This document shows positions 63,130 through 64,000 of a stretch of 64,000 nucleotides of DNA, piece by piece. The first letter of the stretch is position 1. Each line of letters begins with the position of its first letter. Below the pieces are notes generated by a model. The model searched no databases. It saw nothing but the letters and a program-made list of their open reading frames with translations, and had not been told where the DNA came from. Source of the stretch: Accumulibacter sp. (GTDB lineage Bacteria > Pseudomonadota > Gammaproteobacteria > Burkholderiales > Rhodocyclaceae). A program made the position numbers and the translations under genes. The stretch covers positions 32,998-96,997 of the forward strand of contig JACKLX010000016.1 of NCBI GenBank assembly GCA_024235695.1, given 5' to 3'.

Positions 63130-63226
63130 GTAGGAGCCCGATTCATCGGGCGACAACTGCGAACGCCGCCGTCGACGCGTGCGAGATCACCCCAGACGCC
63201 GATCGCCCGATAGATCGGGCTCCTAC
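63130..63226. repeat. REP copies 10 and 11
   Basis: Copy 10 (63130-63153) has the GTAG head and TC loop; copy 11 (63202-63226) has an AG loop and ends CTCCTAC. It is the last inverted pair before the MarR gene. Confidence 0.85.
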
Positions 63227-63276
63227 CTGCAACGACAATCGCCCTTGCCGCATCCGCCAATATCCCCTAACATTGC

Positions 63277-63293
63277 CGTTCATTTGTTGAACG
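63277..63293. promoter_or_regulatory. palindromic candidate operator of the MarR-type gene
   Basis: CGTTCA and TGAACG form six-base arms around TTTGT, ending seven bases before the ATG. The site sits over the ribosome-binding position GAGAAG. MarR proteins usually bind 16- to 20-base palindromes at their own promoters, so self-repression is a reasonable inference. Confidence 0.4.
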
Positions 63294-63300
63294 AGAAGAC

Positions 63301-63639
63301 ATGACCCCGGCCGAGCAGGTGCACCTGCGTATCCTTCGCATCGTCGAGGAAGAGCCACAGATCAGCCAGCGGCAGCTTGCCGAACGTCTTGGCGCCAGTC
63401 TGGGCAAGACCAATTACCTGATCAAGGCTCTGCTCGACAAAGGCTACATCAAGGCGGGTAACTTCCTGCGCGCCGAAGACAAGCTGAAATACGCGTACCT
63501 GCTGACTCCCGACGGCATCCGCGCCAAGCTGCGCTTGACGCGCAACTACCTTGCCCGGAAGGAGCAGGAGTACGTCGCGATGAAAGTGGAAATCGAAGGT
63601 ATGCGTGCCGAGCTGGCCGCGCAGGACGATCAGGGGTAG
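63301..63639 (+). CDS. MarR-family regulator, EPS-associated type
   Basis: The 112-residue protein is a short winged-helix regulator of the EPS-associated MarR family: EEEPQISQRQLAERLGASLGK is the recognition helix-turn-helix, YLIKALLDKGYIKAGNF the wing and LKYAYLLTPDGIRAKLRLT the dimer helix region. Genes of this type stand at the start of exosortase-linked exopolysaccharide loci. ATG 63301 is preceded by GAGAAG. A palindrome in its leader suggests autoregulation. Confidence 0.9.
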   Translation: MTPAEQVHLRILRIVEEEPQISQRQLAERLGASLGKTNYLIKALLDKGYIKAGNFLRAEDKLKYAYLLTPDGIRAKLRLTRNYLARKEQEYVAMKVEIEGMRAELAAQDDQG

Positions 63640-63967
63640 GCCGTAACGCTGGCTTGAAGAGAGTCTGTCAGCCCTCGCAAGCCAGCCAACGGCGGCAGCG
63701 TCCAAACAACACGATTTCGACCAGCTGCCGGAATCAGCGGACGCCAACGGGGGGTGTCCTCTGCCGGTATAGCGACATCAATTGCTGAATGGGCAAACAT
63801 TCGGGCATGGCGGTAGCGTGCCTGAAACGCATTGCCGGCAAGTTGCGTCCGAAACGTTGTGGCGATAATCAATTCCAGAATCGATTGGCGAGCTGTCGGC
63901 AGGCATTGCCCGACCGCAGGGGACTGCTCCATAGAAAAGTGCTTTTAGCAGGGATAGCACCACGGTC
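63640..63967. other. region after the MarR gene, no gene seen
   Basis: About 328 bases with no supported gene. Short frames on the minus strand (63630-63932) have no recognisable domain or ribosome site. Composition is more AT-rich than the surroundings. Confidence 0.4.
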
Positions 63968-64000
63968 GCCCAGGAAGGCGAGGCCGCACTCCTGCAGAGC
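63968..64000 (+). pseudogene. start of another Rpn-type tail, cut by the window end
   Basis: The last 33 bases encode AQEGEAALLQS, the same as residues following the RQEG repeats of the Rpn-type gene at 61660 with one changed residue at the start. Upstream in the same frame there is a stop at 63931, so the N-terminal part is missing here also. It is a second truncated relative of that gene, continuing outside the window. Confidence 0.4.

Larger units (their letters stand above)
62846..63200. repeat. 178-bp tandem duplication containing REPs
   Basis: The block from 62846 recurs at 63024 after 178 bases, and a third, partial copy starts at 63201. The two full units differ by a few substitutions. 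Each contains one REP in forward and one in reverse orientation, and a spacer GGCAGGCGCGTCGTCGAACG also seen at 61668. No coding function is apparent. Confidence 0.85.

Noticed and set aside
58711-63226. CRISPR array
   Set aside because: The repeats are short palindromes in both orientations with irregular spacing, and no cas gene is present; they are REPs.
63630-63932. 100-codon minus-strand frame after the MarR gene
   Set aside because: No ribosome site or domain. It could be a remnant of a mobile gene but nothing supports a call.

Overview
The window is high-GC chromosomal DNA of a betaproteobacterium, most likely of the Rhodocyclales and plausibly a Candidatus Accumulibacter-type polyphosphate accumulator. 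This is inferred from the gene set: ppk1 and ppx side by side, a CYTH-CHAD protein, a 180-kDa-type NAD-glutamate dehydrogenase, RelA with the EFDD signature, DUF2889 next to sucCD, and a MarR regulator of the EPS-associated family. No rRNA or tRNA gene was recognised.

Layout. 1-5430: end of an alpha/beta hydrolase, then minus-strand genes for Cu/Zn superoxide dismutase, a secreted NHL propeller, a pirin, an MtfA-type peptidase and an EamA transporter. 5497-15698: relA, a tandem universal stress protein, a P-type cation ATPase, ppk1 and the divergent ppx; a PHO-box-like site precedes ppk1. 15706-19173: a four-gene Mla-type lipid transport operon (STAS-permease, ATPase, MCE protein, lipoprotein) directly behind ppx. 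19267-28090: a crotonase of ECHDC3 type, a degenerate GGDEF sensor, an EcsC-like protein, a methyltransferase, the CYTH-CHAD protein, MgtE and DAHP synthase. 28087-41895: mfd, sirtuin, two nearly identical OmpA-domain genes flanking an amidohydrolase, ubiG-gph, cbiX, trmO, a Gly/Pro-rich secreted protein, pdxH and an M61 peptidase. 42158-56121: a glutamate-type binding protein, NAD-GDH, glycerate kinase, DUF2889-sucC-sucD (sucD with frameshifts), an OCD-family protein, a PP2C phosphatase, an FHA protein and a metallo-beta-lactamase-fold enzyme.

56209-64000 is the accessory part. It holds rfbC and rfbA for dTDP-sugar synthesis, an RfaH/NusG-like antiterminator, an antitoxin-PIN toxin pair, a truncated second copy of the RfaH-like gene (427 bp perfect repeat), a beta-CASP nuclease, a 5'-truncated Rpn-type gene with 12-bp tandem repeats, a REP-associated tyrosine transposase (RAYT) and an EPS-type MarR regulator. 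Eleven copies of a GTAG-type REP palindrome (stem GCCCGAT/ATCGGGC) are scattered from 58711 to 63226, several inside a 178-bp tandem duplication just behind the RAYT. It looks like the edge of an exopolysaccharide locus remodelled by a REP/RAYT system.

The genes fit together around phosphate and energy storage (ppk1, ppx, CYTH-CHAD, RelA), envelope maintenance (Mla-type transport, OmpA proteins, EPS genes) and glutamate/TCA metabolism (GDH, sucCD).
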